Shown here: in pieces, positions 5,484-6,022 of the stretch
Numbering within the stretch: the first letter of the stretch is position 1
How the letters are laid out: every line of letters starts with the position of its first letter
Source: Gammaproteobacteria bacterium
Lineage (GTDB): Bacteria; Pseudomonadota; Gammaproteobacteria; GCA-001735895
Assembly (NCBI GenBank): GCA_029864065.1
Contig: JAOTUD010000199.1
Coordinates: 1 to 6,022, forward strand
Length of the DNA stretch: 6,022 nt
Reading direction: 5' to 3'
Notes under the pieces: generated by a model
Databases searched by the model: none
What the model was told of the DNA's origin: nothing
What the model saw: the letters and a program-made list of their open reading frames with translations, nothing else
Made by a program: the position numbers and the translations under genes

Positions 5484-6022
5484 TGCGTCTGCGCCGGCGC
5501 GGCCGCGGCTTGCGCTTGCTTTCCGGTTCCCTTTCGACCTCGTGCTCGAGCTGGAAATCGGTCCACCAGTGGCACAGGCGATGCGGCATCAGCGCGACCA
5601 TCGACTGGATGCACATGAAATCGTAGGCGGCGCGAAACACCGGGTGGGCGAGCAATCGCAGCGGTTGCTTGCCCTGGGTACGGTGAAACTTCGGCTGCGA
5701 ACTCCAGATATCGCGCGCCATCTGGCTGAAGCGCCGCGGAATCGACACGTGGCGCACCTGGCGTTTCATGATGGGTTCGCCGACCTGTACCAGGGCCGAA
5801 ATCATTTTCTGCCGATCCGGTTGTATGCGGCTCGCTTCCTGGTGCACGGCCGGCCACAGCAGCACCGCGAAAATGAAGCCCGGCGACACTGGCTGTCCGG
5901 TGTTGACCCGGCTGTCGGTGTTGACCAGCGCCTGGTCGATAAAGTCGAGCATCGCCTCGGACGGTTCGTCCTGCAGCCACTCGTCGAGTGCGGGGACGAG
6001 GTATTTGAGCAGCTTGTATTCG
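5473..6022 (-). CDS. pcnB: Poly(A) polymerase I, C-terminal part (5' end outside window)
   Basis: The frame is open from the window edge to the TGA at 5475-5473, giving 182 residues of the C-terminus; the nucleotidyltransferase catalytic head lies outside. PcnB adds poly(A) tails to RNA 3' ends, promoting decay. Recognised parts are the family stretches around NTDSRVNTGQPVSPGFIFAV and LLWPAV, where an RNA-binding helical domain begins; SIPRRFSQMARDIW; PLRLLAHPVFRAAYDFM; and WWTDFQ. The tail is strongly basic (ESKRKPRPRRRRRNAG), as usual for the RNA-binding end of this enzyme. A tRNA CCA-adding enzyme is related, but the pcnB-folK order and the basic tail favour PcnB. It is the first visible gene of the operon and overlaps folK by 11 nt. 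The apparent ATG at 5952 is internal, because the frame continues upstream through residues typical of the family. Confidence 0.93.
   Translation of the reverse strand, partial: EYKLLKYLVPALDEWLQDEPSEAMLDFIDQALVNTDSRVNTGQPVSPGFIFAVLLWPAVHQEASRIQPDRQKMISALVQVGEPIMKRQVRHVSIPRRFSQMARDIWSSQPKFHRTQGKQPLRLLAHPVFRAAYDFMCIQSMVALMPHRLCHWWTDFQLEHEVEREPESKRKPRPRRRRRNAG

Noticed and set aside
5177..5980. Minus-strand open frame of 267 codons across pcnB and folK
   Set aside because: Out of frame with two recognised genes on the same strand; the product is Arg- and Ser-rich low-complexity sequence.

Overview
The window looks like a chromosomal piece of a GC-rich gammaproteobacterium, probably an environmental or marine lineage. 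The main reason is the gene order pcnB - folK - deoxynucleoside kinase - panB - panC, a housekeeping arrangement known from gammaproteobacteria such as pseudomonads (which lack the kinase at this position as far as I recall). The genus cannot be told from the sequence. I see no mobile element, CRISPR array, tRNA or rRNA.

Right half (2648-6022), all on the minus strand: a compact five-gene operon read from right to left. It holds the C-terminal part of poly(A) polymerase I (pcnB, cut by the window edge), folK (folate pathway pyrophosphokinase), a deoxyadenosine/deoxyguanosine-type kinase, panB and panC (two steps of pantothenate synthesis). Neighbouring genes overlap by 11 and 8 nt or are separated by 11 and 10 nt, so co-transcription and translational coupling are likely. 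The operon ends at panC, and no panD follows.

Middle (1065-2640): a plus-strand WYL-domain transcription regulator converges on panC with only 7 nt between the stop codons. It diverges from a minus-strand gene for a small cupin-fold protein of unknown function. The roughly 80-nt region between the divergent genes has overlapping back-to-back -10 boxes and a perfect 19-nt inverted repeat, a good candidate for the regulator's own operator.

Left (1-900): a minus-strand AEC-family (auxin efflux carrier-like) membrane transporter, missing only its extreme C-terminus at the window edge. Its reading frame has no ATG, GTG or TTG at the expected start. The best start is a CTG at position 900 with a well-placed GGAG, so gene callers restricted to standard starts may miss or truncate it.

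No clearly new multi-gene system is visible. The points most worth a second look are the WYL/cupin divergent module with its palindrome, the unusual metal-ligand spacing of the cupin, and the CTG-initiated transporter.
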